7,415 nucleotides of DNA. Origin: an uncultured Prosthecobacter sp. (GTDB lineage: Bacteria > Verrucomicrobiota > Verrucomicrobiia > Verrucomicrobiales > Verrucomicrobiaceae). Location: assembly GCA_947523045.1 (NCBI GenBank), contig CANNUR010000144.1, positions 1-7,415 on the forward strand, in the 5' to 3' direction. The stretch's first letter is position 1. Each line of letters begins with the position of its first letter. This document shows positions 1 through 5,979 of this stretch, piece by piece. A program made the translations under genes and the position numbers. The notes below the pieces were generated by a model that worked only from the letters and a program-made list of their open reading frames with translations, searched no databases and was not told the DNA's origin.

Positions 1-276
1 CAGGTGGCTGGGCATGTCGTCCGGCCCTTCCAGCGTGTGCACAAACCAAGGCGTGCTCTCAGGCACGAGCCGCTCGAAGAACTCATGCAGGTCGGTGCGC
101 GCGGACGGATCGGCGTTCTCGTAGATGAGCAGGCTGCAACTCGTGTGGCGCACGAACACCGTGGCGATGCCAGTGCGGATGCCGGAGGCGCGCACGATGC
201 GCTCACAGGCCTCGGTGATTTCGATCGTGCCCTTGCCACGGGTCGGCACGGTGAAGCTGTCGGCGTGGGCGGCCAT
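1..276 (-). CDS. YjbQ / UPF0047 family protein, 3' end beyond window (partial)
   Basis: The minus strand from an ATG at 276 reads 92 codons without a stop to the window edge, so the C-terminus is missing. Recognisable UPF0047 (YjbQ) hallmarks are the HTS motif in 'FVRHTSCSLLIYENADP' (about residues 31-47), the 'DLH' segment, and 'HTLEGPDDMPSHL' at the edge. Family members are small (about 130-140 aa) cytoplasmic proteins. Some have been reported to have thiamine-phosphate-synthase-like activity in complementation tests, but the physiological role is unclear. The start lies 4 nt after the gpsA stop, so translation is probably coupled to gpsA in one operon. A GGAG at 293-290 is 13 nt from the ATG, which is rather far for a strong ribosome binding site. 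Family assignment is confident; specific function is not. Confidence 0.9.
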   Translation of the reverse strand, partial: MAAHADSFTVPTRGKGTIEITEACERIVRASGIRTGIATVFVRHTSCSLLIYENADPSARTDLHEFFERLVPESTPWFVHTLEGPDDMPSHL

Positions 277-280
277 GAGG

Positions 281-1294
281 TCAGTCAATCTCCGGTCGCG
301 GATCGCGCGAGAGCAGCGCACGCAGGGCCTCGCGTGCCGGTTTGCCCTCGTAGAGCAGGGCGTGCACCTCGTCGAGCAGCGGCGTGCGCACGCCGGCGGC
401 ACGGGCGGCCTCGTGCAGGCTCGCCGTGTTGGGCACGCCCTCGGTCACCATGCGCGTGCCGGCCAGCAGCGAGTCCAGCGACGCCCCCTCGCCGAGCGCC
501 CGGCCGAGGCGCTGGTTGCGGCTGTGGGCCGAGTAACAGGTGCCGACGAGGTCGCCAACCCCGGCCAGGCCATAAAACGATTCAGCGCGGCCACCCATGA
601 CCACACCGAGGCGAACCATCTCGGCCAGCGCCCGCGTCACCAGGGCAGCGATGGCGTTGTCGCCCAGCCGCAGGCCGAGCGCGACACCGGCGGCGATGGC
701 ATAGGGATTCTTCATCGCCCCCGCCCATTCGATGCCGGTGACGTCGTCGCTCGTGTAGGTGCGGAACCACGGCAGGGTGAAGCAGGACTGCACCGCGCGC
801 GCCACGGCCTCGTCGCGACAGGCCACCACCGCCGCCGTCGCCAGACGCTGCGACGCTTCCTCGGCATGGTTGGGACCGGTGAGCACCGCCACCGGCAGTG
901 CCGGCAGGGCTTCAGCCAGCAGGTCGCTCATGCGCCGACCACTGCCGCGTTCGATGCCCTTGGCGCAGGAAACGACCGCGCGCGCCCCGTTGCCGAGCCC
1001 GGCGATGGCGGCCCGGCGGGCGGTTTCGCGTACCGCGCCCGAGGGCACGGCAAAAACCAGCAGTTCCGCGGGAGTCAGAGCGTCCAGATCGGCGGTGGCA
1101 GCGACCGACTCGGGCAGATCCAGGCCAGGCAGGTAGCGGCCATTGCGCCGGGTGGCCGCAATCTCCGCCATCAAGGCCGGATCGCGTCCCCAGAACTGCA
1201 CCGCCAGACCGCGTTCGGCGAGCAGCCCGGCAAGGGCGGTTCCCCAGCTACCGGCTCCGAGGACGATGGCGCTTTTCAGTTCGGGCATGGCCAT
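281..1294 (-). CDS. gpsA: NAD(P)H-dependent glycerol-3-phosphate dehydrogenase
   Basis: This cytoplasmic enzyme reduces dihydroxyacetone phosphate to sn-glycerol-3-phosphate, the backbone for phospholipid synthesis. Numbering from the upstream GTG at 1303 (340 aa), the visible features are the Rossmann dinucleotide-binding loop GAGSWG (16-21), 'FAVPS' (84-88), 'CAKGIE' (113-118), 'GPNHAEE' (143-149), the catalytic lysine in 'MKNP' (Lys198), and 'GLAGVGDLVGTC' followed by the substrate-binding 'SRN' (261-263). Length is normal for GpsA (about 330-340 aa). Three starts are possible: GTG 1303, ATG 1294 and ATG 1288. None has a clear Shine-Dalgarno. I chose ATG 1294 because it is the first ATG and leaves a short leader before the Rossmann fold. 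The gene sits about 34 nt downstream of the rhomboid gene and 4 nt upstream of the YjbQ gene, which suggests one transcript. All key residues appear intact. Confidence 0.97.
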   Translation of the reverse strand: MAMPELKSAIVLGAGSWGTALAGLLAERGLAVQFWGRDPALMAEIAATRRNGRYLPGLDLPESVAATADLDALTPAELLVFAVPSGAVRETARRAAIAGLGNGARAVVSCAKGIERGSGRRMSDLLAEALPALPVAVLTGPNHAEEASQRLATAAVVACRDEAVARAVQSCFTLPWFRTYTSDDVTGIEWAGAMKNPYAIAAGVALGLRLGDNAIAALVTRALAEMVRLGVVMGGRAESFYGLAGVGDLVGTCYSAHSRNQRLGRALGEGASLDSLLAGTRMVTEGVPNTASLHEAARAAGVRTPLLDEVHALLYEGKPAREALRALLSRDPRPEID

Positions 1295-1328
1295 GCTTTG
1301 CACCGGGGTTGGCGCACACGCAAGGTCT

Positions 1329-2276
1329 TCAAGCGCCGCCGCTCATCCGCTGGCTGGCCCGCTCCAGCGTGCGGCGTTCCTGCTCGGTCAAACTCTCCAG
1401 GCCGTGGGCGCTGATCTTGTCCAGGATGGCATCGACGTCGTCGCCCGCGAGATCCGTCTCGGGAGGCACTGGCGAAGCCTCAACAGACACCCGCGGCGAC
1501 TGGCGTTGCGGGCGGCTGCTCACGAGTTCCCGGCGTCGGGCACGCGGTGCGGTCCTGGCAAAGAGGACGCCCTCGTGGCCGGTGCTGCGCGCCCCATACC
1601 AGCCGGCCAGGGCGCCGCCGACATGCGCCCAGTAGGCCACCGCGCTGCCACCCGCCAGCCAGGCCGGCAGCGCGCCAAAGCACTCCAGCAGGCCCAGCGC
1701 GACATTCGAGAGCAGGAGAAAACGGGCCAGGCCGCGCAGGCTCACGCGCAGCGGCACGATGAAGAACAGCAGCAGGGTCAGTTCCTCGCGCGGTGCCGCC
1801 AGCGCGCAGGCCAGCAGATGCCCCATGCAGCAGGCCGAAGCGCCGATCAGGGGCGAGGCGGTGTCGTTCAGCACCAGGCTGCCGACCGCCATCTGCAGCA
1901 CCGCTCCGGCCAGTCCGGACATGAAGTGGATGAGCAGGAAGTTGCTGCTGCCGTACAGCTCCTGGACGCGGCGACCGGCAAACCACAGGAAGATCAGGTT
2001 CACCAGAATGTGCCCCGGGCTGCCGTGCACAAACATGTAGGTGGCCAGCGTCCAGACCTGGCCGCGCGTCAATTCGTCGAGACTGACCCCGCCCATCGGC
2101 ATGAGCGCCCGCCCGGAAAGCGGGTCCTCGACCCAGCCGATGCGGAACAGCCACTGCAGCACAAAGACCGCGACATTGGCGGCAAACACCCACTGAAAGG
2201 CATTCCAGCGCGGCAGCCAGGACGGCATCGAGCCCTGCGGCTCGGCGCGCATGTAGTCTCGGTGGTCCAGGGGCAT
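1329..2276 (-). CDS. Rhomboid family intramembrane serine protease
   Basis: This polytopic inner-membrane protease cleaves transmembrane substrates. From ATG 2276 it is 315 aa. Motifs in order are a first hydrophobic helix (about 28-46), 'HILVN' (HxxxN, His89 and Asn93, the oxyanion pair), the nucleophile motif GAS (Ser147 in 'IGASACC'), and the catalytic His218 in 'AHVGGALAG'. The dyad is therefore complete. The hydrophilic C-terminal tail ends in a 'DDVDAILDKISAHGLESLTEQE' type segment, which I recall from many bacterial rhomboids of this class; it is split by a variable linker (about 240-278). The frame stays open to an ATG at 2357, but those 27 extra residues look non-coding and would lie upstream of the candidate promoter at 2313-2343. 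The N-terminus 'MPLDHRDYMR' resembles known rhomboid starts. ATG 2252 is another option. Neighbouring gpsA and yjbQ suggest co-transcription but no shared pathway. Substrates are unknown. Confidence 0.93.
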   Translation of the reverse strand: MPLDHRDYMRAEPQGSMPSWLPRWNAFQWVFAANVAVFVLQWLFRIGWVEDPLSGRALMPMGGVSLDELTRGQVWTLATYMFVHGSPGHILVNLIFLWFAGRRVQELYGSSNFLLIHFMSGLAGAVLQMAVGSLVLNDTASPLIGASACCMGHLLACALAAPREELTLLLFFIVPLRVSLRGLARFLLLSNVALGLLECFGALPAWLAGGSAVAYWAHVGGALAGWYGARSTGHEGVLFARTAPRARRRELVSSRPQRQSPRVSVEASPVPPETDLAGDDVDAILDKISAHGLESLTEQERRTLERASQRMSGGA

Positions 2277-2312
2277 GGGGAAACATACGGGACGACCGCG
2301 CCCATGCGAGGC

Positions 2313-2343
2313 AATATTTTTGCCGCACCTTTCCGCTTGGCAA
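2313..2343 (-). promoter_or_regulatory. Candidate sigma-70-like promoter for the rhomboid-gpsA-yjbQ operon
   Basis: On the minus strand a TTGCCA (2343-2338, five of six to TTGACA) is followed after 17-19 nt by the only AT-rich stretch of the intergenic gap (AAAATATT, about 2320-2313). Initiation would fall near 2305, about 30 nt before the ATG at 2276. This fits that start rather than the upstream ATG 2357. The -10 match is poor, so this is only a candidate. The same stretch contains the small dyad GGCAA-TATTT-TTGCC (2310-2324), which could be an operator or coincidence. Confidence 0.3.
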
Positions 2344-2389
2344 AGCGCCCCCCCCATGTCTCTTTGCAGGCACCAACCCCGTTGTTGCC

Positions 2390-2980
2390 ATGAAAACCAC
2401 CCTTCCGCTTCTCGCCGTTCTCATCTTTGCCGGCCTGACCGGTTCAACCCCAGCCCAGGAAAACAAACCCGTGAGTGACACCCCCACCGTGACCGTCGTG
2501 ATGGAGACCAGCAAGGGAACCATCGAACTCGAACTCGACCGCGCCAAAGCCCCCGGCACCGTCGCCAACTTCGTCAACTACGTGAAGAAGGGCCACTACG
2601 ACGGCGTCATCTTCCACCGCATCATCCCCGACTTCATGATCCAGGGCGGCGGCTTCACCGCCGAGATGGACCAGAAGGCCACCGACACGCCGATCGAAAA
2701 CGAGGCCAAGAACGGCCTGAAAAACGTCCGCGGCTCGATCGCCATGGCGCGCACCTCGAACCCGCACAGCGCCTCGGCCCAGTTCTTCATCAACCTCAAG
2801 GACAACAGCTTCCTCGACTACCCGGGCCAGGACGGCTGGGGCTACTGCGTCTTCGGCAAGGTCAGCGCCGGCCTCGACGTGATCGACGCCATCGCCAAGG
2901 TGCCGACCGGTTCCAAGAACGGCCACCAGAACGTGCCCACCGAGGCCGTGCTCATCAAGAGCGCCAAGATCAAGGAATAA
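2390..2980 (+). CDS. Cyclophilin-type peptidyl-prolyl cis-trans isomerase, exported (PpiB-like)
   Basis: The protein catalyses cis-trans isomerisation of X-Pro bonds and probably assists folding of periplasmic proteins. It has 196 aa. Residues 1-22 form a signal peptide (MKTT charged start, hydrophobic LPLLAVLIFAGLTG core, cleavage plausible after 'TPA' or 'PAQ'). The cyclophilin domain covers about 33-196 and includes the active-site 'FHR' (75-77, catalytic Arg77), 'FMIQGGGF' (82-89), 'AMARTSNPHSASAQFFIN' (118-135, with the QFF signature) and 'GYCVFGKV'. Overall it resembles E. coli PpiB closely but carries an export signal that cytoplasmic PpiB lacks. It is transcribed divergently from the rhomboid gene. 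No strong Shine-Dalgarno precedes the ATG. A terminator follows 15 nt after the stop, so the gene is probably monocistronic. Confidence 0.97.
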   Translation: MKTTLPLLAVLIFAGLTGSTPAQENKPVSDTPTVTVVMETSKGTIELELDRAKAPGTVANFVNYVKKGHYDGVIFHRIIPDFMIQGGGFTAEMDQKATDTPIENEAKNGLKNVRGSIAMARTSNPHSASAQFFINLKDNSFLDYPGQDGWGYCVFGKVSAGLDVIDAIAKVPTGSKNGHQNVPTEAVLIKSAKIKE

Positions 2981-2995
2981 GCCCCTTCCCCACCC

Positions 2996-3026
2996 AGCCG
3001 GTCCCTTCTCAGGGGCCGGCTTTTTT
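2996..3026 (+). terminator. Rho-independent terminator of the cyclophilin gene
   Basis: A 10-bp stem, AGCCGGTCCC (2996-3005) against GGGGCCGGCT (3012-3021), pairs throughout with one T-G wobble. It has the 6-nt loop TTCTCA and runs into TTTTTT at 3021-3026. It begins 15 nt after the cyclophilin stop and ends just before the convergent hemW stop at 3033. There is no T-run on the minus strand, so it should work mainly for plus-strand transcription. Confidence 0.9.
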
Positions 3027-3032
3027 GTGCCC

Positions 3033-4154
3033 TCATTCACCGAGCAGGGCCACCGCCACCGAATCCACCAGCGGCTTGCCGGCACGTGTCAGGCAGATCC
3101 GCCCGCCCACGACCTGCAACAGCCCCTCCTCCTCCAAGGTGCGCAGCAGGCGCTCCTGCTCCGGTCGCACCAGTTCCCGCGGCAGGCCGCGCGCCGTGCG
3201 CAGTTCCAGGCCAAAACGCTCGATCCGCCGCGCCGCCGCATCCAGTTCCTCCGCCGGTTCCGCCGGATCCCCCCCGGCCTGAAGACGCGCCAGGTACTCC
3301 GTGGTGTCGGCGACGTTTTTCCAGCGTCGATCCGCCACGGTGGAAAAGGCTCCCGGGCCAAAGCCCAGATAGTCCGCGCCCAGCCAGTAGCTGTCGTTGT
3401 GGCGGGAGCGATGCCCCGGCCGGGCATAGTTGGAGATCTCGTAGTGCTCGTAACCCGCCGCCTGCAGCCGGTCGAGCGCCAGATAAAAATGCTCGGCATC
3501 CTTGGCCTCATCCTCGTGGTACTGACCGCGACGCAGTCGCTGGAAAAACTCGGTGTCCTCCTCGTAGTTGAGGTTGTACGCCGAGATGTGATCGGGCTGC
3601 AGGGCCAGGGCCCGCTCCAGCGTCGCCTTCCAGGTTTCGGCCGACTGCCCCGGGATGGAGAACATCAGGTCCATGTTCAGGCTGGGAAAACCCGCCGCGC
3701 GCAGCACCTGCCAGGTCTCCTCCGCCTCGGCCGGCGCATGATCGCGCCCCAGCGTGCGCAGGGTCGCCTCATCCCAGGCCTGGATGCCCAGGCTGATGCG
3801 CGTCACCCCGAGCCGGCGCAGCATCGCCGCCTTCGAGGGGGTGACCGTGCGCGGGTTCGCCTCAACACTGAACTCCTCGAGATCCCTAAGGTCGAGCCGC
3901 TCGCGCAGGCCGGTCAGCAAGCGCTCCAGATGGCCCTCGCTGAGCGCCGTCGGCGTGCCACCGCCGAAGTACAGCGTGCGCGGCCGCAGCTCCCGCACCG
4001 CCGCCTGCCGCTCGGTCTCGCGCAGCAGCGCTTCGACAAACTCCGCCATCGGCGTCGCGCCCGGCGTGTGCTTGTAAAAGCTGCAGTACGGGCACACCCG
4101 GTGGCAAAACGGGATGTGATAATAAAGATGACCGATCACCCCACCCACAAGCAC
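3033..4154 (-). CDS. hemW: HemW-like radical SAM protein (oxygen-independent coproporphyrinogen III oxidase-like, heme chaperone)
   Basis: HemW proteins are radical-SAM-fold proteins that bind a 4Fe-4S cluster and heme and are thought to deliver heme to acceptor proteins; older annotations call them HemN-like. From GTG 4154 it is 373 aa, close to the usual 375-380. Visible features are 'YYHIPFCHRVCPYCSFYKH' with cluster ligands Cys17, Cys21 and Cys24 (CxxxCxxC), 'YFGGGTPTALS' (62-72), 'EFSVEANP' (94-101), 'RISLGIQAWDE' (119-129), 'DLMFSIPGQS' (162-171), 'EISNYARPG' (239-247), 'RHNDSYW' followed by 'GFGPGAFS' (251-271), and a C-terminal winged-helix-like HemN_C region (about 305-370). I chose GTG 4154 because GAGGGG lies 9 nt upstream and the protein then starts just before the conserved YYHIPFC. 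The frame runs on to 4268, and ATG 4208 is an alternative, but those codons lie in or next to intergenic repeat copy A. Confidence 0.93.
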   Translation of the reverse strand: MLVGGVIGHLYYHIPFCHRVCPYCSFYKHTPGATPMAEFVEALLRETERQAAVRELRPRTLYFGGGTPTALSEGHLERLLTGLRERLDLRDLEEFSVEANPRTVTPSKAAMLRRLGVTRISLGIQAWDEATLRTLGRDHAPAEAEETWQVLRAAGFPSLNMDLMFSIPGQSAETWKATLERALALQPDHISAYNLNYEEDTEFFQRLRRGQYHEDEAKDAEHFYLALDRLQAAGYEHYEISNYARPGHRSRHNDSYWLGADYLGFGPGAFSTVADRRWKNVADTTEYLARLQAGGDPAEPAEELDAAARRIERFGLELRTARGLPRELVRPEQERLLRTLEEEGLLQVVGGRICLTRAGKPLVDSVAVALLGE

Positions 4155-4195
4155 CCGAAAACGCCCCTCGTCACGCGGAAGTTCGGGGGCTCCCC

Positions 4196-4296
4196 GGAGC
4201 GCGCGCATGGCGCAGCCTGCTGGAGTGTAGCCATCACACTCCGTGTGATGATTCCTCCTGCACCTCACACGGAGTGTGAGGACTACTTTAAAACCC
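4196..4296 (+). repeat. Structured ~100-bp repeat, copy A
   Basis: The 26-nt head (4196-4221, from GGAGCGCGCGC to CAGCCTGCT) is followed by three related arms: X = GGAGTGT (4222-4228), X' = ACACTCC (4236-4242) and X again at 4271-4277. X can pair with X' (loop AGCCATC). Alternatively the 15-nt block TCACACTCCGTGTGA (4234-4248) pairs perfectly with TCACACGGAGTGTGA (4265-4279) over a 16-nt loop. Each 15-nt arm is also a palindrome in itself. The orientation given is that of the head. The copy sits 42 bp upstream of the preferred hemW start. Confidence 0.85.
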
Positions 4297-4396
4297 AGAG
4301 CGCGCGCATGGCAAAGCCTGCTGGAGTGTAGCCATCACACTCCGTGTGATGATCCCCCTGCACCTCACACGGAGTGTGAGGACGACCTTAGCGACC
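4297..4396 (+). repeat. Structured ~100-bp repeat, copy B
   Basis: A tandem copy of A, offset by 101 bp. The head at 4297-4322 differs by only a few bases (AGAG instead of GGAG, GCAAAG instead of GCGCAG). X is at 4323-4329 and X' at 4337-4343. The 15-bp perfect hairpin arms are at 4335-4349 and 4365-4379, with a loop of 15 nt rather than 16. The last 17 bases, after the hairpin, diverge from copy A. Confidence 0.85.
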
Positions 4397-4496
4397 GGAG
4401 CGCGCGCATGGCGCAGCCTGCTCGCTCTGAGTCGAGCGCGTGGCCACCACCCCAGAGCGAGTGACCTCCGGCAGACTCGCGCTCCCCCCGACCAGG
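4397..4496 (+). repeat. Structured repeat, copy C with a different stem
   Basis: The head (4397-4422) is identical to that of copy A, but the arms are replaced. CTCGCTCTG (4421-4429) pairs perfectly with CAGAGCGAG (4453-4461), and a third arm CTCGCGCTC (4476-4484) can pair with the middle arm through a 2-nt bulge. The layout head / X / centre / X' / loop / X'' is the same as in A and B although the arm sequence is different. The centre GTGGCCACCAC resembles GTAGCCATCAC of A and B. The right boundary is uncertain. Confidence 0.7.
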
Positions 4497-4783
4497 TGCC
4501 GACGTCCGCAGGCGCCGTTCGCCAGAACGCGGGGCTGCACCCGCCAACCTCAGAACTGCACCGCAGAGATTTGTTGGAACGCAGAGGGGCCTGGGTGCTC
4601 CTGAGCTTCATCAAGCCGTTCACGCCCGCTCCAACGCCATTGCTCACGCGCGCGAGTTTCCCGCGCCGAATGCATCCATTGGTTAACCCGGATTTTGGAA
4701 GGCCTGAGGCTGCATCCTCTGAAGCGTGCGTAGCGCTTCCTTTGCCGCAGTACCAACGCGTCCTCCGAAGGTTGTTTGGCAAT
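4497..4783. other. Gene-free stretch between repeat copy C and the 142-aa gene
   Basis: No convincing gene is visible. Open frames cross it on both strands, but none has recognisable motifs, and the longest runs into the structured repeats. There is one perfect short hairpin, GAAGCG-TGCGTAG-CGCTTC (4721-4739), 45 nt beyond the stop of the 142-aa gene. It has no T-run in either direction, so it is not a typical terminator. A short dyad CCAAC/GTTGG flanks about 30 nt near 4537-4578. Confidence 0.5.
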
Positions 4784-5212
4784 CTAGATGGCTCGCCGGT
4801 TGCATTCTGTATAGTCTTCAGGTTCTGACCGCTCTCCACAAAGCTCAATCTGCACTCTGCTCCCTTTCACACTGAGTATTCCTCCATCAGAGCCATCAGC
4901 CGTGGAGAGACGAAATGCGAGGTGAGTGTTGCAGTCGAACTGACCACACGCAGGAATAAATTCCTCATGGCAGGTCTGACCAATGGCAAGAGTTCCTCCA
5001 AGCACCCAAATAGGCAGACCCAATGGAATGGAAGGCGCAGTGCTGCCACCAATAGTAATCATCGCGGCCTGCCTCCAGATGCGCCCAGGATCAGCTCCCG
5101 GAACACCGACAGACTCATGGATGTAAGCCGTCGAGAAGACGATGGTCGTCGATCCCGACGAGTGAATGAGCAATGAAATTTCGCAGTCGTGAAGCTGTAT
5201 CTCTGTATTCAC
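4784..5212 (-). CDS. Uncharacterised 142-aa protein, partner of the HIT gene
   Basis: I do not recognise a named domain. The protein is soluble-looking, with no signal peptide or clear membrane segment, and rich in beta-type alternation. Notable segments are 'LHDCEI' near the N-terminus (8-12), 'YIHESVGVPGADPGRIWRQ' (30-48), 'PLGLPIWVLGGTLAIG' (63-78) and 'FIPACGQFDCNTHLAFRL' (85-102). The YIHxSxGxPGxDxGxxWxQ-like pattern resembles small hypothetical proteins I recall from diverse bacteria, which I cannot verify here. The start is a GTG at 5212, 15 nt after the stop of the HIT gene. No strong Shine-Dalgarno is seen, so translational coupling is likely. Base composition is visibly less GC-rich than in the core genes to the left. 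The reading frame, composition and context support a real gene; the function is unknown. Confidence 0.75.
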   Translation of the reverse strand: MNTEIQLHDCEISLLIHSSGSTTIVFSTAYIHESVGVPGADPGRIWRQAAMITIGGSTAPSIPLGLPIWVLGGTLAIGQTCHEEFIPACGQFDCNTHLAFRLSTADGSDGGILSVKGSRVQIELCGERSEPEDYTECNRRAI

Positions 5213-5227
5213 GTGTGTCGCCGTTTG

Positions 5228-5653
5228 TCAGGCTGGATCCCCATTCTCTATACGCACTGCAGCCGACATCACATCCAAACTTCCGCGATCGGCGCGCTGC
5301 CCGAAGCGATGCCATCTGAAATCGTCGGCTGGATAGCGTGGAATCACATGGAAATGCACATGCGGCACCTCTTGGCCCGCACCTTCGCCATCTGCCAATG
5401 ATAGAGTGACCCCAACGCAACCCACCAGTCTCATTTTCAGCGCAGCCGCTACTCGCTGGGTGGCGATCGCTAAACTTCCGATCTCATCGGCCGTAAGTTC
5501 AGTGAATTCGCTGACGTGCCGGCGCGGAACGACCAATGTATGGCCTGGATTCACCGGAGATGCATCAAGAAACGCCAATTCACCCCTCGTGCTCAAGACC
5601 ACGCTGGCAGGTTCATTCCCCTGAACAATGGAACAAAAGCGGCATGCCTTCAT
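5228..5653 (-). CDS. HIT family protein (histidine triad nucleotide hydrolase/transferase)
   Basis: HIT proteins hydrolyse or transfer nucleoside phosphates (AMP-lysine, Ap4A and similar). The exact substrate here cannot be told. It has 141 aa, a normal length. Visible features are the zinc-binding-type CxxC (Cys4, Cys7 in 'CRFC'), 'LAFLDASPVNPGHTLVVPRRHV' (26-47), which is the typical HIT N-terminal half, and the triad HVHFH at 98-102 followed by VIPR (catalytic middle His100). The usual Asn in the NxGxxAGQ motif is replaced ('ADGEGAGQEV', about 88-96), a modest deviation. The start ATG 5653 matches the usual HIT N-terminus. No Shine-Dalgarno lies next to it, but a strong GGGAGGT (5683-5677) drives an overlapping six-codon frame. 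The gene is followed after 15 nt by the 142-aa gene, probably as a two-gene operon. It is less GC-rich than the core genes. Confidence 0.95.
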   Translation of the reverse strand: MKACRFCSIVQGNEPASVVLSTRGELAFLDASPVNPGHTLVVPRRHVSEFTELTADEIGSLAIATQRVAAALKMRLVGCVGVTLSLADGEGAGQEVPHVHFHVIPRYPADDFRWHRFGQRADRGSLDVMSAAVRIENGDPA

Positions 5654-5670
5654 ATTTTGCCGAACAGCAT
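5650..5670 (-). CDS. Possible six-codon leader frame overlapping the HIT start
   Basis: The minus strand shows GGGAGGT (5683-5677), a 6-nt spacer, then ATG CTG TTC GGC AAA ATA TGA (peptide MLFGKI). The stop overlaps the HIT start as ATGA. The Shine-Dalgarno is ideally placed for this ATG and 23 nt from the HIT ATG. It is out of frame with HIT, so it cannot be an N-terminal extension. It may be a translational-coupling leader or chance. GATAAT (5674-5669) could instead be a -10 element. Confidence 0.35.
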   Translation of the reverse strand: MLFGKI

Positions 5671-5683
5671 TATCCTACCTCCC

Positions 5684-5979
5684 GTTGCCAGAACCCGTTC
5701 GGACACAGCGAGACTTGACGCGCACCAAGGCCGCCCGGGCGGACAGACATCGGCGCTGAAAACTTGCATGGATGCAGGCTCTTCGACACAGGCGAGCCCG
5801 TCAAGAAAAAGACGGCGCAAGCCTCCGGCGACCCGACAACGCAGCGTTGGGGCAACCTCAGGGTGATGCCCCTGCCCACAGCCAGCCCAGCACTTAGCGG
5901 CTAAGACGCTCCAGCATCTTGGCCACTCTGAGAAATGCGGATGCTCGGGCGCGTCGGCCGGACCCAGCCCCGCACCCCT
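5684..5979. other. Gene-free stretch upstream of the HIT gene with several hairpins
   Basis: No convincing gene is present. A minus-strand frame of 123 codons ending at the HIT start crosses it, but its translation looks non-coding (Cys, Trp and Pro rich, no motif). It presumably contains the promoter of the HIT operon, but I cannot place it with confidence. Three perfect short dyads cluster at 5837-5906 and are listed separately. Confidence 0.5.
5837..5906. repeat. Cluster of three perfect short inverted repeats
   Basis: Three dyads lie within 70 bp: CAACGC-A-GCGTTG (5837-5849), GGGGCA-N12-TGCCCC (5849-5872, with a further ACC/GGT pairing inside), and CTTAGC-G-GCTAAG (5894-5906). None is followed by a T-run. 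They may be protein-binding sites or remnants of mobile DNA. Confidence 0.55.

Noticed and set aside
125..2393. Long plus-strand frames opposite gpsA and the rhomboid gene
   Set aside because: These are antisense shadows typical of GC-rich genes. The minus-strand products carry unmistakable family motifs.
4721..4739. Terminator for the HIT/142-aa operon
   Set aside because: The GAAGCG/CGCTTC hairpin is short and is not followed by a T-run on the minus strand.
4288..4848. Minus-strand frame of 186 codons as a gene
   Set aside because: It overlaps the end of the 142-aa gene, runs through repeat copies B and C, and its translation has no motif or coherent composition.
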